NCBI GenBank assembly: GCA_051294375.1
Contig: CM119268.1
Span: forward strand, 5,107,878-5,171,877
Length of the DNA stretch: 64,000 bases
From: Paraspadella gotoi
Lineage: Eukaryota; Chaetognatha
Reading direction: 5' to 3'
Part shown: positions 1 through 12,675 of the stretch, in pieces
Numbering within the stretch: the stretch's first letter is position 1
How the letters are laid out: each line of letters opens with the position of its first letter
Translations under genes and position numbers: made by a program
Notes under the pieces: generated by a model
The model's input: only the letters and a program-made list of their open reading frames with translations
Told to the model about the DNA's origin: nothing
Database searches by the model: none

Positions 1-480
1 CCAATGAACTAATTCAAAAAGTTTCATTGAAAATCGATTGAGTAGTAGAAGGAAAAATTTTTTTTGGAGAAAACTAAAAGTTATAAAAGCTGTTCAATTT
101 TGGCCCGCCTTATTGGGACATAATTGACTCATAATTGGAACATAATTGGCCATTGGGCCATTTTCTCCGACTTTGAAGCAATTGGTGATTCGTTTGTTCA
201 ACTCTGCGTGAAAGCCACAATCCAATCTCGTTGTAAGAAACAGAAATTCATCTTTTGTTTGTATATAATTTAATTTAATTAAATTTTTTTCCTTACATTT
301 ATTTGCCCTGGTTGAGGAAATGAGGCACCCGATCCTCTTGCGCTTTGTATCATTGTCAACGGGCTGCAGGCTGCAGGCGATAGGCTGCAGGCTTCACTGG
401 CTGCACCTCTTATACCCTCGGAGCATTCGATTTGATAAGGCCATGTTTTCCAAATGCTTGGGGTTCTCAATGGACGGCGG
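1..480. other. AT-rich non-coding stretch
   Basis: No credible gene on either strand. The short open frames here lack codon bias and homology I can recognise. At about 363-395 the motif CTGCAGG recurs three times in close succession; otherwise I see nothing structured. Confidence 0.5.
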
Positions 481-860
481 TTTAGGGTTAAGGATTTGGG
501 GGTTAAGCGTTAGTGGTTAGGGGTTTAGGCCCGTTAGGCTTCAAAGGTTTGGTTATAGAATAGGTTATGAAACAAGATAAATAATTACATTACATATAGA
601 ATTCGATATAAACTAGTTATTAATTTTTGAAAAAAAGGGATTGGGGTTAAGGCTAAGGTTTAACCATTAGGGTTATTGGTTAGGGTTATTTGTTAGAAAT
701 ATTGGTTAGGGTTATTGGTTACGGTTAATGGTTAGGTATAGGAATTAGGAATAAGTAAGAAATACAATTTTGAAAGTTGAAGATAATCTTTTTAGGGTTT
801 GGGATTAGAATTTAAATTCGGTTAGTAATGAGGATTAAGGATGAGGATTAGGTATAAGGA
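481..860. repeat. Degenerate telomere-like (TTAGGG-type) tract
   Basis: The + strand is dominated by variants of GGTTAGGG, GGTTAGGGTTATT and GGATTAAGG, for example around 484-530, 640-735 and 790-850. Units are irregular in length and interrupted, so this is an interstitial decayed tract and not a functional chromosome end. Similar tracts occur at about 28535-28630 (+ sense) and 46790-46990 (CCCTAA sense). Confidence 0.6.
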
Positions 861-1620
861 TTATAATTATAATTATAATTATAAAATCTGCCAGGTATGA
901 CATGACATGACATGAGGGAAAAATCGATTTCCGAGAAAAGAGACTTTCGTAGCAAACAATCAGGAGGCCATTAGCAGTGTGGGCGGAGAGAGTAGAGAGA
1001 GAGAGATTTTGATTTGCATTTGCATTTATTCTGCCTGGTGCAGTACGATGTTTGACAGAACATTGAAAACACACGATGTTATGCAATTCACGGGAGGATG
1101 TCGTGAACGTGTAGAGAGTCTTTCGTTACATGGAATATTTATGGCTACATACGAATTATGTAAAAAATATTAAGAACTTTTAATAACATCGATTAAAAAA
1201 TTTCACTTAAATTAAATAAAAACAACGGAAATGCGTAAATTAAAATAGAAAAATTTTTAATATATAGAGCATGAGAGGAGACGAGACGAGACGGAGACTG
1301 ATCGCGCAGATCAGCAGTGAGAGAGCAGGAGAGAGGAAGAGACGAGGAGAGAGAGGGAGATTATTATCCATGGGAGTAGGGAATTGGGCGAGAGAGCAGA
1401 CACGAGATAACGTCCCGAATATTATGACGATGTGAATGCAGGCGCGAGAGAATAGAGCACGAGAGAGAAAGGGAGGTGAGAGCAATAACCGCTGGTTGAG
1501 AAAGAAGATTAGATCAATGTGAGATATGGCGCGGTTAGATGTATGATGATGGTTAATGATCTGAGTGTGTATTGTGTCGATGATTGATTGCATTGATGAT
1601 CTGATGATGCATGATTGTGG
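861..1620. other. Non-coding, GA-rich with no gene seen
   Basis: Short GA-rich patches (for example 1265-1370 and 1440-1500) separated by AT-rich sequence. Open frames are short and of biased composition. No splice-flanked coding segment was found. Confidence 0.45.
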
Positions 1621-2485
1621 CAAACAAAAAAAAATTGGTAATTGATGATTTTAATTTACGATGATTATGAGGATCTATTGACTCGTAAGAATTGATTGAT
1701 CGAAGATGATGATTGATGTTTGTTTATTCTGCATTGATGATCGGACCTCTGTGCATTTATGATATAGAATGAAGAAGTGATCGATAGCAGCATGTCATGT
1801 ATGAGTTGGAGTTTTCGAATAGATGTGTATCTGCAACATGACGAGATGATGATGACTCGACGGAAAAAAACGAAAAATTCGAACAAATGAGGGAACAACG
1901 AACGATGACGGCGACATTAACCATTCGACGGCTAGAAACTCGACGAAAACGTCGACGACGAGCGCATCGCACGACGACGCGCGCTAAGCTGCGCATGATG
2001 TTGTGAAATAGTCTGAGGAAATACGCGTAACATATATGGACGCCCGCGAGGCGCCAAGAAACTGAGCGCGTTCTCAATCGATGGAAGCAGCCATAAAAAT
2101 GGGCGACTAGAGAGAGAGAGAGAAAATGGAGAGAGGCGAGGAGGACTGACGAGGATAGAGAGGAGAGAGAGAGAGAAGATGTAAGAGAGAGATGCAGAGA
2201 GATGAAGAGCATTTGAATCGAAAGTAAGATGATAGCGGGCGCGAGAGGTAGAATGGGGCGCAAAAATACAGACTTTAAAATAAAAAAGAAAGAGAAAGAG
2301 GAGACACACTCACAGATAGTAGTCGTGCAGAGAGCGAGAGAGCAGAGAGAGAGAGGGAGAGAGAGAGAGAGAGAGAAGAGAGAGAAGAGGGAGACTGTTG
2401 TGAGAAGACGCAAGAGACAGGAGAATTGGAGAGAGAAGAGAGAGAGTAGAGAGCAGTATAGATGAGAGTAGTTAGTATATGATAG
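1621..2485. repeat. Noisy copy of a GAT/GAC-plus-GA block
   Basis: An ordered series of landmarks (GAT/GAC-rich tract, a CGACGAAAACGTCGACGACG segment near 1941-1965, a TCTCAATCGATG segment near 2073, then GA-rich sequence) recurs in the same order at 4572-4990. The two copies differ mostly by single-base insertions and deletions. No protein-coding function is supported. Confidence 0.55.
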
Positions 2486-4546
2486 ATGTAGATAGTTGCA
2501 TTAATGCTTTGCATTTTAGCGCGGAGAGGGAGAGGGTGCGAAAATTTCACTCAGGATGTGGAAGAAGTGAGAAAGGATAGAGTATAGTGAATAGAGATAA
2601 GTGAGAGACTCAGCGATCCTTATAAGTGATGAGGAGAGGATATCGTAGCCCTACGTGCGGAAGAGAGAGGAGACGAGGAGAGAGCGGGAGAGATGAGAAG
2701 GAGGTGTGCAGCATGTTAAGCAGATGAGAATTGATGAGCGGAATGGGTAGCAGGAGCAGATTCCGTTTCGACGCTTTCGCTCGCGCGCAGTGCGAGGAAG
2801 TTTTTATTGGGACCATACGCCAATGCTGGAAGAGAAAACAGTTTTTGTAAGTGCGATGAAGATGGATGGGGGACAAAGGATACTGGTAACGGGCGTTGTC
2901 GGGGTCATGGCCATGTGTAGCCAGAGAGCGGTTTATGGCCTGGTCGGGTCGGAAGAGAAGACGAGACGGGGTGGAGAGATGGAGGAGTGAAGGAGATGGA
3001 GTGAGGATGAGATGGTGAGGAGGGAAGAGATGGGAGGTATGGAAAAAGATTGGAGAGGAAGGATGGAGGGCGAGAGATGGGGGAGGAAGAGATGGAAGGA
3101 GGAAGAGATGGAGGGAGAAGAGGATGGAGGAGATAAGAAATGTGGGGAAAAAGATTGGGGAAGAGATTGGAAAGGGAAGGGATGGAGAGGGAAAGCAAGA
3201 TGATGGAGAGGGAAGGTCGGATGGGAGGAGGGAAATGATGGACGGAGGAAGGGATGGAGGGAGGAAAGAGACTGGCTGAAAATGGAGAAAGTATAGAAGA
3301 AATCCGGCGGAACGTAGTATAGGAATAAGACAGGGAGGAAGTATAGATGATTATATTAAGGGATAGAGATGTGGTTTAGATGATGGTTGGATGTAACTTA
3401 GTTAAGGAGATGCGTTAAAATAGCCAAGGGTGGTAGATGGTATCGTTTGGGACATGAGATGGTGGAGAAGAGTGATGGTGCGAATGCTGCCCAGGGGAGA
3501 GGGATGGTTTGTAGTAGAGAAGAGATGGGCCAAGGTAGATGGGCCTATAGATGGCGTGCAGTTGGTTAGTGATATGAGCGGTCGTTTCGAAATCGGGGCG
3601 TACACGCTGCTGGAATTGGGAGAGAGATGCGAGAGAGCGTAAGAGAGAGGATGAGGTAGAGTAGGGAATCTGGCGTGGGCCGAAGATAGGTATACTCCTT
3701 CGGTGGCTTGATTGAAGGATCTGTTCGGTGAAGTGGATGATGGAGTGATGATGATATATGGACGATGATGTGATTGACGACGCGCGGACGACGACGATCG
3801 ACGAAGACAGATGACTCCATTACTGCGAGTGATAATCTGAGATTTGTTTTCCTCGACTCGGTGCGAGTAAACATGAACAAAGAAGATATACTGTTCACGT
3901 CGATCGCATCTCAGGGTTTATCACGGGTGATGACAACGTAGGTCGTGATTTCGCTTGTAGGTATACTGCATTTTCGTCTGCCAAGTTTTTCATACGAGCT
4001 TGCTTGGGGCACATTTAGAACAAAGAAGACGATTACGAGGGTCGCGCTCAGAAAACCAAAATTGTGGTCTTGAGAGGGACTGCACATAGGGAGTCGTGCT
4101 TTTCATCAATTTTGAAGCGAATTCTGGTGATAAGTATGCTTACCTCGTTCATTGAGATAGGAGTGGTGAAATGGAGTACAGGAGTGAATACAACGAGACG
4201 ATGTGAGCGTGAAGTCGTTGGGTGAAAGCTTTGCGGGAACCTGCTTAGTGTCATAATGATCGTTGTAAGAGGGTTGATGGAGGCGCTTGAGAAACCTTCA
4301 AAGCGCCCTGTCCAAAGTGCTGCGGCGCGAAGATAGCTTATTTTTTAGAATGGTGGATGAATGCAGGTTTGTTGGTTGTACCAATTTTACAACTATTCTT
4401 TCTTCACCGAAAGTTCGCATCGACTTTCCTTTTCCACGCTGCTACCCCATCGTTTAGTTGGCCGAAGCCTGGGAATGTACAGTAGAGTTGGATTACCATC
4501 TCAAACTTTTTTAAACAGGAAACAAAAAGTGTAATCTCTCTCTTTT
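2486..4546. repeat. Noisy repeated block with purine minisatellite
   Basis: Contains a purine-rich minisatellite built from GGAAGAGATGGAGG-like units (about 2990-3270), followed by unique-looking sequence about 3300-4510. The same order is found at 7770-8880, and the first part also at 5265-5490. Near 4260-4370 there is a divergent copy of the dispersed monomer described at 9310-10370. Indel differences break every reading frame. Confidence 0.55.
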
Positions 4547-4571
4547 NNNNNNNNNNNNNNNNNNNNNNNNN
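4547..4571. other. Assembly gap, 25 N
   Basis: Exactly 25 undetermined bases. The sequence on the right (from 4572) repeats sequence already present on the left (from about 1621). Confidence 0.99.
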
Positions 4572-5068
4572 TGATGATGATGATGATGATGATGATGATG
4601 GTAATGATGATAATAATGATTATGAGGATGACGATGATGATGAAGATGATGATGATGTTGATGATGATGTTGATGATGATGATGAAGAAGATGAAGATGA
4701 TGATGGTGATGATGATGATGAAGATGATGATGACGACGAAAAAACGAAATTCGAAAAGGACAACGACGATGACGACAACATCGACGGTAAAATCGACGAA
4801 AACGTCGACGACGACGACGACGACGACGCCAACTGCGATGATGTGAAAAGTGAAATACCGTAATAATGGGAACCGAGGGCCAAAAACTGAGGGTCTCAAT
4901 CGATGATAGATTAGATGAAAGATAGAATACGATAGATAGAATCGATAATAAATGAGCGGAGAGCGGAGAGGGTGCAAAATACAGGAGTGAAAAAATGAAA
5001 GGAAGAAGAGGCAGAAGAGGGAGAGACTCACACTAAAGTGAGAGAGAGAAGCTAGCGTAGCGAGAGAG

Positions 5069-5144
<76 letters not shown>

Positions 5145-5491
5145 GTTTCAACGGTTTCCGCCCGCGGTTTTATTGGCCTCCAATGGCGGAGAGAAAACAG
5201 TTTTGTAAGGAGAAAGATTGAGGGACAAAGGATAAGGTAAGGCTTTCGGGTCAGGCCATGTAGAGAAGCGTTTATGGCCTGGCGGTCGGCAGAGAAGACG
5301 AGACGGGGGAAGAGTGGAGGAGAGGAGATGGAGGAGAACGGTGGAGGGAGGAAGAGATGGAGGTAGAAAAAGATGGAGAGGAAGGGATGGGGGAGAAGGA
5401 TGGGGAGGAAGAGATGAAGGAGGAAGAGATGGAGGAGGAAGAGATGGAGGAGAAAAGAAATGGGGAAAAAGATGGGGAAGAGATGAAAAGC
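4572..5491. repeat. Second copy of the GAT/GAC and GA block
   Basis: Starts with a (GAT)n array (4572-4735), then GAC-rich sequence and a perfect (GA)n run at about 5073-5142, then a purine minisatellite (about 5300-5490). It parallels 1621-3270 with fewer interruptions, so it is the cleaner of the copies. Confidence 0.6.
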
Positions 5492-5516
5492 NNNNNNNNN
5501 NNNNNNNNNNNNNNNN
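5492..5516. other. Assembly gap, 25 N
   Basis: Exactly 25 undetermined bases inside repeated purine-rich sequence. Confidence 0.99.
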
Positions 5517-5740
5517 GGAGCGCCATTAAAAAGGCTCGAACAGATAGATGAGATGCATGAGATGTGGACAGAGAGAGACGAGAGATTTCTGACAAAGGAG
5601 AGAGAGCAGAGAGATGAGAGCGAGATAAGTCTTAAACGTAGAGATGACAAAGTGGCGGAGAGGTGAGAAGGGGGCAAAATACAGACTTAAAAAAAAAAAA
5701 GAGAAAGAGAGACACACTCACAGAAGTAGCGTGCAAGAGA

Positions 5741-5785
<45 letters not shown>

Positions 5786-8760
5786 GAGCAGAGAAGAGCG
5801 GAGAGAGAAAGAGAGATGCACGAGGAGAGAGAGAGATATGATAGATAGATAGATTAGATTAATTTAGATTAATAGCATAGATAATACGGAGAGGGAGAGG
5901 GTGCAAAATACAGGAGTTGAAAAAGAAAGAGAGAAAGGAAAAGATAGACTCACACCAATAATGTGAGAGAGAATAGTTCGCGATGCTTGATGAGAGAGAT
6001 GAGAGAGAGAGATGATGTAGTAGATGACGAGAAGAGAGAGAGAGACGAGATATTGACGAGAGATGTAGAGGATGATGCAGAGACGATGCAGATGAGAGAG
6101 AGTAGATTACTTCTGTTTTCACGTTTCTCCACACGCCAGATATTGTCTTGATTAGGTCCTCCTAATGCTGGAGATGAAAACAGTTGTTTAAGGAGAAGAT
6201 GAGACAAGGAACGGTAAGGCTTTCGGGGTCAGGCCATTGTTAGAGAAGTGAGGCGTTTTTGCCTAGTTTCGGCTTCGGAGGGAGAAGACGAGTACGCAGG
6301 GGAAAGAGATGAGTATGGGAGATGAGATTTGGTTAGGAGGAAAGAGGGTATATATTTGTATGGAGTGTGTTAGACAATCAATTATGCTGAAGCAGGTAAT
6401 GGAGTGGAGAAAAGAAAGACGGTTTGCCGTTATGTTGATACATTAAAGAGTTAATGTAGTGGAATTTACTATGGATGGTATGGTACAATTGGGAAAAAGA
6501 AGGTAAGCAAGTATCATAGAGATATTGTTGTGTGGTGAAAAAGATGGGAAAGAGAGTGATAACTCAAGTAAGTGCGTATTGGAGTTTTAGCAAGAGAGAA
6601 GAAAAATGAGTGACGAGAAGGTTTATGGTGCATAGGAGGGAAAAGTGATTGGTAAGGATGTATGAATGAGCAGATAGTAGATGTGTGTGAATTAATCGTG
6701 TGTATGAGAGTGAAGATAAGGAAGAGTAACCTAAGCTATAGACAATTAAGACAGAGAGATTAAAGAAAGAGAAAAGATATGAATATTATTAGTAAAAGAG
6801 GAATAGAGGAATGCAGTTAAGAAAAGATTGGTAAAAGTGAGAAACTTAGGAAAATTAGTAGTATTGCTTTGTGATAACAATTTAATAGCGAATAAAGATA
6901 TCTATCTTAATAGACAGAACCTAGTGTTTTTTGCGAAAGAGTATTGGGCGAGATTGCCCAGGGAAGAGATTTGGGAAGAATCACCCAAATTGGCAATTAG
7001 ATTGGGCTATATGATTGAAGCGACCCTCCAGATGTATGGTATAAATTACTGCAGATCGAGTTACGTCTTAACTCGTGTTTGGCTACACTACTGCTCTCGA
7101 TTTTTCATTGTTGGAAATATCGGAGACGAGATTATTTCCGGGTAGAGTTTGCTAGAAAATGTGATTTTACTCTCTGAGAGAGAGAGAGATGTAGGAGTGA
7201 CGATATAGAGTGCGTGGATTAAGAAGCGCGAAGAAGGGGAAACTCGTTTTGTTGTTATGTTATTAGAGAAAGTCTTCGTTATCTCTTTTGGAAATATCGT
7301 CTGCCGCCTGTATTTAACGTTTTTATCACTTTTTACTTAGAAAATCCGCTTTATCGGTGTTTTTTTTTATATTTTTTGTACACTTGCCGCAAAGGTAGAA
7401 TGGATGACTGAGTATTTGATGATTTATTGGCACGCATGTATTGTGAAGATTTTGATGTCTCTGTGACACAGATCTCTACTCAGTTCTGACACGAATGATC
7501 TCTCACACTAGTACTCGCACAATCAGAAAGTATACCTGTAAATTTGCGTTTTTTCGACTTACTCTCTCTCTCGTTTTGGTTCACTCTAAGTATAAACAGA
7601 ACAAAACATTAATTAACTGTTCTCGCTCGCGCTAATGTGTTAACACAACGTAAGTACCAACGGTATTTCTGTGATTACCTTCTTTAACGTTTAACTACTG
7701 CATTCTCTGTTCCAATAGTTCATCAAACGAGGTGTACTGATGGGAGACACATATCAAAAACTACTGATCTCTCTTCAAGGAAGGGATGGAGGGGAAGAGA
7801 TGGAGAGGAAGGGATGGAGGAGGAAAAGATGGAGGAGGAAGGGATGGAGGAGGAAGAGATGTGAAAATGGAGAAAGATAAGGGAACCTATATAGGAATAG
7901 ACAGGGAGGAATATATATTATATAAGGGATAGAGATGGGTTAGAGATGGTGAGAACTTAGAAGAGATGGCGTTAAATAGCAAAGGAATACTTGGGACAGA
8001 GATGGTGGAAAGAGATGGGCGAATGCCCAGGGGAAGAGATGGGAAAAAGAGATGGGCCAATAGATGGGCCTATAGATGGGTGCAGGTGAATGACGTCGTT
8101 TCGAAATCGGGGGCTACACCGCTGGAATGGGAGAGAGAGAGAGAGCGAGAGAGAGAGAGAGAGAGGGAAATCTCGTTGGGCGAAGAAGGAAACCGGTGAT
8201 TGAAGAGATCTGTCGGTGATGGATGATGATGATGATGATAATGACGATGATGAAGATGATGACGACGACGACGACGACGACGACGAAGACGATGACGCCA
8301 TCGAGTATAACCGTGAAGATGTTTCTCGACTCGGTTGCGAGATAAACAGAACAAAAAAATTAACTGTTCACTCGATCGCATCTCAGGTTATCACGTGATA
8401 CAACGAGTCGTGATTCGCTTTATATACTGCATTTCTCTGCCAAGTTTCATACGAGTTCTTGGGGCATTTAAACAAGAAAACGATACAGGGTCGCGCTCGA
8501 AAACAAAATTTTGTCTTGGAGACTCACATAAGGGAGTCGTCTTTTCATACAATTGAAGCATTCTTTGAAATATCTTACCTCTTCATTGAAAGGGAAATAC
8601 CATGGGAGTGAATAAACGAGACTGTGAGAGAGTCTTGATTGGAAAGCTTGCAGGACCTGCTATGTCATTATCTTGTAAGAGTGGATGGACGCCTTAAACC
8701 TTCAAAGCCTGTCCAAAGTCCGGGGCAAGATAGCTTATTTATTTAATGAATGGAATAATC
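5517..8760. repeat. Further partial copies of the same purine-rich blocks
   Basis: 5640-5850 and 5880-6330 repeat landmarks seen at 2230-2560 and 4960-5290. 7770-8760 repeats 2990-4370 (purine minisatellite, then a GAC tract at 8222-8300, then a monomer of the dispersed repeat at about 8520-8790). 6331-7770 is AT-rich and more diverged; the open frame at 6828-7145 overlaps sequence resembling 8000-8090 and is probably not a gene. Confidence 0.5.
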
Positions 8761-9068
8761 AGTTTGTTGTTGTACCAATTTTACAACTATTCTTTCTTCA
8801 CCGAAGTCGCATCGACTTTCCTTCCACGCTGCTACACCCATCTTAGTTGGCGAAGCGAGGATGTACAAGTTTACAGGTACTTGTATTACATTAAACTAGT
8901 TTAAAAGAAACAAAAAGTTTGTTAAAAAGGCTGAAGAGTTTCTAAGTGCAACTTCTTTTACCACCGAGCAGGCACGGAACGAGTCCAGCGATTGGATCAG
9001 GGTGAAGATTCGGTTTTAATGGCGTCCTCACACTTCCCGTACCTTGTAGTCATGAACTGATGGTATTA

Positions 9069-9076
9069 CTCAATAG
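9069..9076. repeat. Target-site duplication CTCAATAG, left (copy A)
   Basis: Eight bases directly left of the element; the identical octamer sits at 10682-10689 directly right of it. It fits the nTnnnnAn target preference known for hAT transposons. Confidence 0.75.
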
Positions 9077-10681
9077 TAAAGCGTAGTAAAAATTTTAAAT
9101 TTTAAAATAAATTTTACATTACGCAGTAGGCCATATATATATACTATTACTAATCCAATAAAATGTTAAATTTCAAAATAGTTTTTTGTAAGATTTTTTA
9201 CATATTTGGATTCGTCATGAAAGTTGATATAAGAAATATAACTTTTTAAAAAATTCTTTCCTTAAGTTGAATCAAATATAGTGGTCTTATTTCATTAAGC
9301 ATTATTAGATTATAATAAGCTAATCTTGCCTCTGTAAGAAATATTTTCGCACGTTCACATTGACTTGAGTCTAGTTATCTCATGGGCCTTTGCACATAAA
9401 CGGAGTCCTGCTGAAAGCAGTCTATTCGATTAAAGCTTGCAGACCTAGCCTAGATGTCTCTGGATTATTCTATGTAAGAGTTGAGATTGCCAGAATCCAA
9501 TGTAACCTACTTCAATAGCCATGCTACGATCGTTAAGTTCATTCAAGTCCCAGGCAAGAGTAGCCTGGTGCTTCCTCATATAAAACTGAAATGGATAAAT
9601 TTTTTATTATTGGTAATGTATGAAGTTTAACATATTTCAATTGCGCATCCGTGTATTTTGTATGCGTAATAAGTGACGAGCTCCCTTAGATGATCCAAGT
9701 AAGTATTCCTAGATCGGGGAACCTGATCTTATCAATGATACTTAAGGGCATCGTGGTTCTTTCTGCCACATCACTAATTGAAACATTCATATTAGAACAA
9801 TCAAATAATATACCACTCTACAATGAAGTAGGGAAGCTCACGTACTCTGAGAAGGTGAAAATAAAACGAGTCCTGTGCACCAAGAGCTTGATTGAAAAGC
9901 TTGCAGGGGACCCTGCTATTGTCATTAATCTTGTAAGAGTGATGGAGGCCTTAACCACCAAGCCTGTCCAAAGTCAGGGGCAAGATAGCTTATTTATTTA
10001 AATGAATGGATAATTTTTTATTGGTTGTTACCCAATTTCATAAATTCACTCCTTGTTATTTTGATGCTTAGTGCGGGTACAATAGTATTTCCCCGATCTA
10101 ATACTTAAGGGAGTGGTCTTTTTAACATTGAAACATTTCTTTGGAATATTTTCACTTCATGTAGGGAAAGCCAGGTACTCTGCGGAGTATTAATAACGAC
10201 GTCTGCTGAAGAGTCTTTGATTGAAGTTGCAGGGACCTGCCTATGTCATTATTTGTAAGAGTGATGGAGGCCCTTTAAACCTACCAAAGCCCTGTCCAAG
10301 TCTCAGGGCAAGATAGCTTATTATTAATATGAATGGATAATTTTTATATTGGTTGTACCAATTTCATATTAAAAACTATATTTAATAATAAAAATTAAAT
10401 TTTATTTAATAAATATAGCTTTTTTAAAATTTTTGACCCACTTAATGAAAATTTTTTTAAAAATGATTATATTTTCTTTTTATCGACTTTTGATGAGAAT
10501 CAAATCTGCAAATCAAAATCTTAGAAAAAACTGTTTTGATTAAGGATAGTACGTATTCTATAATATAGCCACTGCAAAATTTAAGACATAAAATTATTTT
10601 TTTTTTACAATTAATGTTCATGATTGGTTGTTGTTCAAACATTGACATTAGATTTTCGATGTAAACTTTCACTATGCTCTA
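9077..10681. mobile_element. hAT-like non-autonomous element with internal tandem array (copy A)
   Basis: The left end begins TAAAGCGTAGTAAAA. The right end, read on the other strand, begins TAGAGCATAGTGAAA, so 12 of 15 terminal bases match. The element is flanked by perfect 8-bp duplications. Termini starting TA(A/G)AG with 8-bp duplications are characteristic of the hAT superfamily. The outer parts (9077-9300 and 10370-10681) are AT-rich; the interior is about three monomers of a tandem repeat. There is no transposase reading frame, so it would depend on a helper enzyme. Placement in hAT is inference from ends and duplication length only. Confidence 0.7.
9310..10370 (+). repeat. Tandem array of about 320-450 bp monomers inside the hAT-like element
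   Basis: Three monomers, the first degenerate. Landmark strings in order are AAGCTTGCAGGGACCTGC, CTTGTAAGAGTGATGGAGGC, CCAAAGCCTGTCCAAAGTCA, GGGCAAGATAGCTTATTTAT and ATTGGTTGTACCAATTTCAT. The TGTAAGAG landmark falls near 9474, 9931 and 10251. An open frame at 9690-10001 spans one monomer but is not conserved in the others. I see no RNA polymerase III box A/B pair. Confidence 0.75.
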
Positions 10682-10689
10682 CTCAATAG
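10682..10689. repeat. Target-site duplication CTCAATAG, right (copy A)
   Basis: Identical to 9069-9076, completing the 8-bp duplication around the hAT-like element. Confidence 0.75.
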
Positions 10690-11310
10690 GCCACCGGGGT
10701 CACGACTGAAGGTGTCATGCTTGTCGGCTCGGCGGTCGCAAAGCTACAAGTGAGGACACTCGCATGGAGACAAGCAAACGAAGAACGAAAACGAAAACGA
10801 AACAAAAAATCTGAAGGTCTCGCGTTTAACAACGTAACATCGTCAGGCGTAACGCGTCTTTGTCACCGCGTTCGCTGCTTATTTTCCGTCGCCTTTATGG
10901 TTAATTATGATTTATGGGTTTAAAACTCGTAAAAACATGACTATTTTAAATCAAAAAAGAAGCAAACTTCATTGTTTATTTACGAGAAAAGACATCGTCA
11001 TCTTATCTTCTTCGTTTCGTCTTCGTCGTCGCGTCGTCGTCGTCGGATGTTCGTCGTCGTCGTCATCGTCGTCATCCTTAATATCCTTCGTGACATTGCG
11101 TTGCATTTTTGTCATCGTCTGTTCATTCATGCTTTCATCTATTTCGTCGCTGACAAGGACGTTGATTCTTTCGTTCTTCCAGATGATCATCAAATTCGTT
11201 ACTCAATGTGAATTTTAAAGTCTTTCAAAGTCGTCGTCGTTTACGTAGCCTTAAATTAGAACCTTTCGATCTCTGGACTCTCTCTATCTCTCTCTCTCCT
11301 CTCTCTCTCG

Positions 11311-11355
<45 letters not shown>

Positions 11356-11552
11356 CCCTCTCTCTCTCTCTCTCTTTCCCTTTTCCCTCTCCCTCTCCCT
11401 CTCTCTCTCTCTCAGACGTCGTTTCCAATTAATTTTCTCGCTTCATCGCGAAGGGAGAAGAGGAGGAAAGAGTGAGGGGCCTACGTGTTAAATAAAGCTC
11501 CCTTAATTTGATTTAATTTGTTTGTTTCTGGTGAAAAACCGATTTCCGAGGT

Positions 11553-11606
<54 letters not shown>

Positions 11607-12339
11607 TGTTGATTATTTCGCAGTTGGAGAGCTGAAACGGAAAACAGGAGATGCCAAAACAGGCGCTAGAGTCTGGAGGGATTTTTATAAAAATAATCAT
11701 AACAATTCAGAGACATTTTTTTTTGAGAGGAAGGAAATCAGAGAGAGAGCAGAGAGAGGAGAGGTGAGAGAGAGAGAAAGAGAGAGCAGGAGGGGGAGGA
11801 GAGCAGAGAAAATTATCGTGATATAATCACTAGATAATAATTATTATAATAAATATTCTGAAAAAATTTTAAAAAAACGATTAGGCGTTGAGCGTAAATT
11901 ATCGATAATACTGATAATAATAATTGGGCAATTTGGAAAGATAGATTGAAAGGTACAAACAAAGAATCGCATATGCGTAGCTATGTACAAATACGGCGAA
12001 ATGATAGCATAATCGAAACTAGTATGGATCTGGTAAAATGTAGATGGCATCTGATATAAGCTAAGAATGGGCGTTCTGGTTCAGACCTAAAATCCATTAG
12101 CTGACTATTTTAGTCGGACCTTTGACAAATAACCAATCTCTACCAAACATGAGACAGTATCTCAAGAATAAAAAGATTACTTCAGTGAAAGCTACAATAC
12201 ATCGCAATGTAATATTTTGAATTAAATTAGAAAACTAAATCAAAAACTAAAACCCAATTAACCTATTGCTAAAATAGCTAAAAAAATTCTGTTGACAACC
12301 TTGTTAAAAGATATGAGAAATTATCTGACATTGTTGAAA

Positions 12340-12364
12340 NNNNNNNNNNNNNNNNNNNNNNNNN
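12340..12364. other. Assembly gap, 25 N
   Basis: Exactly 25 undetermined bases. Sequence to the right restarts at the same landmark as position 8765, so the scaffold repeats itself across the gap. Confidence 0.99.
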
Positions 12365-12675
12365 GTTGGTTGTACCAATTTTACAACTATTCTTTCTTCA
12401 CCGAAGTCGCATCGACTTTCCTTCCACGCTGCTACCCCATCTTAGTTGGCGAAGCGAGGATGTACAAGTTTACAGGTACTTGTATTACATTAAACTAGTT
12501 TAAAAGAAACAAAAAGTTTGTTAAAAAGGCTGAAGAGTTCTAAGTGCAACTTCTTTTACCACTCGAGCAGGCACGGAACGAGTCCAGCGATTGGAATCAG
12601 GCTGAAGATTCGGTTTAATGGCGTCCTCATACTTCCCGTACCTTGTAGTCATGAACTGATGGTATTACTCAATAG

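Larger units (their letters stand above)
8761..12339. repeat. Unit copy A of a three-fold repeated segment
   Basis: Begins with TTGTACCAATTTTACAACTA-type sequence, carries a hAT-like element (9077-10681), then a TCG/GTC-rich tract (about 11005-11075), a CT-rich tract (11280-11415), a second (CT)n run (about 11558-11602) and AT-rich sequence to the gap. The same order recurs from 12365 and from about 19725. No gene is present. Confidence 0.75.

Noticed and set aside
1-860. Chromosome end
   Set aside because: TTAGGG-like units are irregular and followed on both sides by ordinary sequence; similar tracts occur inside the window.
4501-5151. Long frames of Ile/Val/Phe, Met, or Ser/Leu residues
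   Set aside because: They are translations of (GAT)n, (GAC)n and (GA)n repeats in all frames, interrupted by a gap; no splice sites or domain.
6828-7145. A 105-codon open frame with balanced composition
   Set aside because: Part of it resembles 8000-8090 read with indels, no domain is recognisable and the neighbouring copies do not keep the frame.
9690-10001. A 103-codon frame inside the monomer array
   Set aside because: It spans one monomer only; other monomers have frame-breaking differences, so it is repeat sequence and not a gene.
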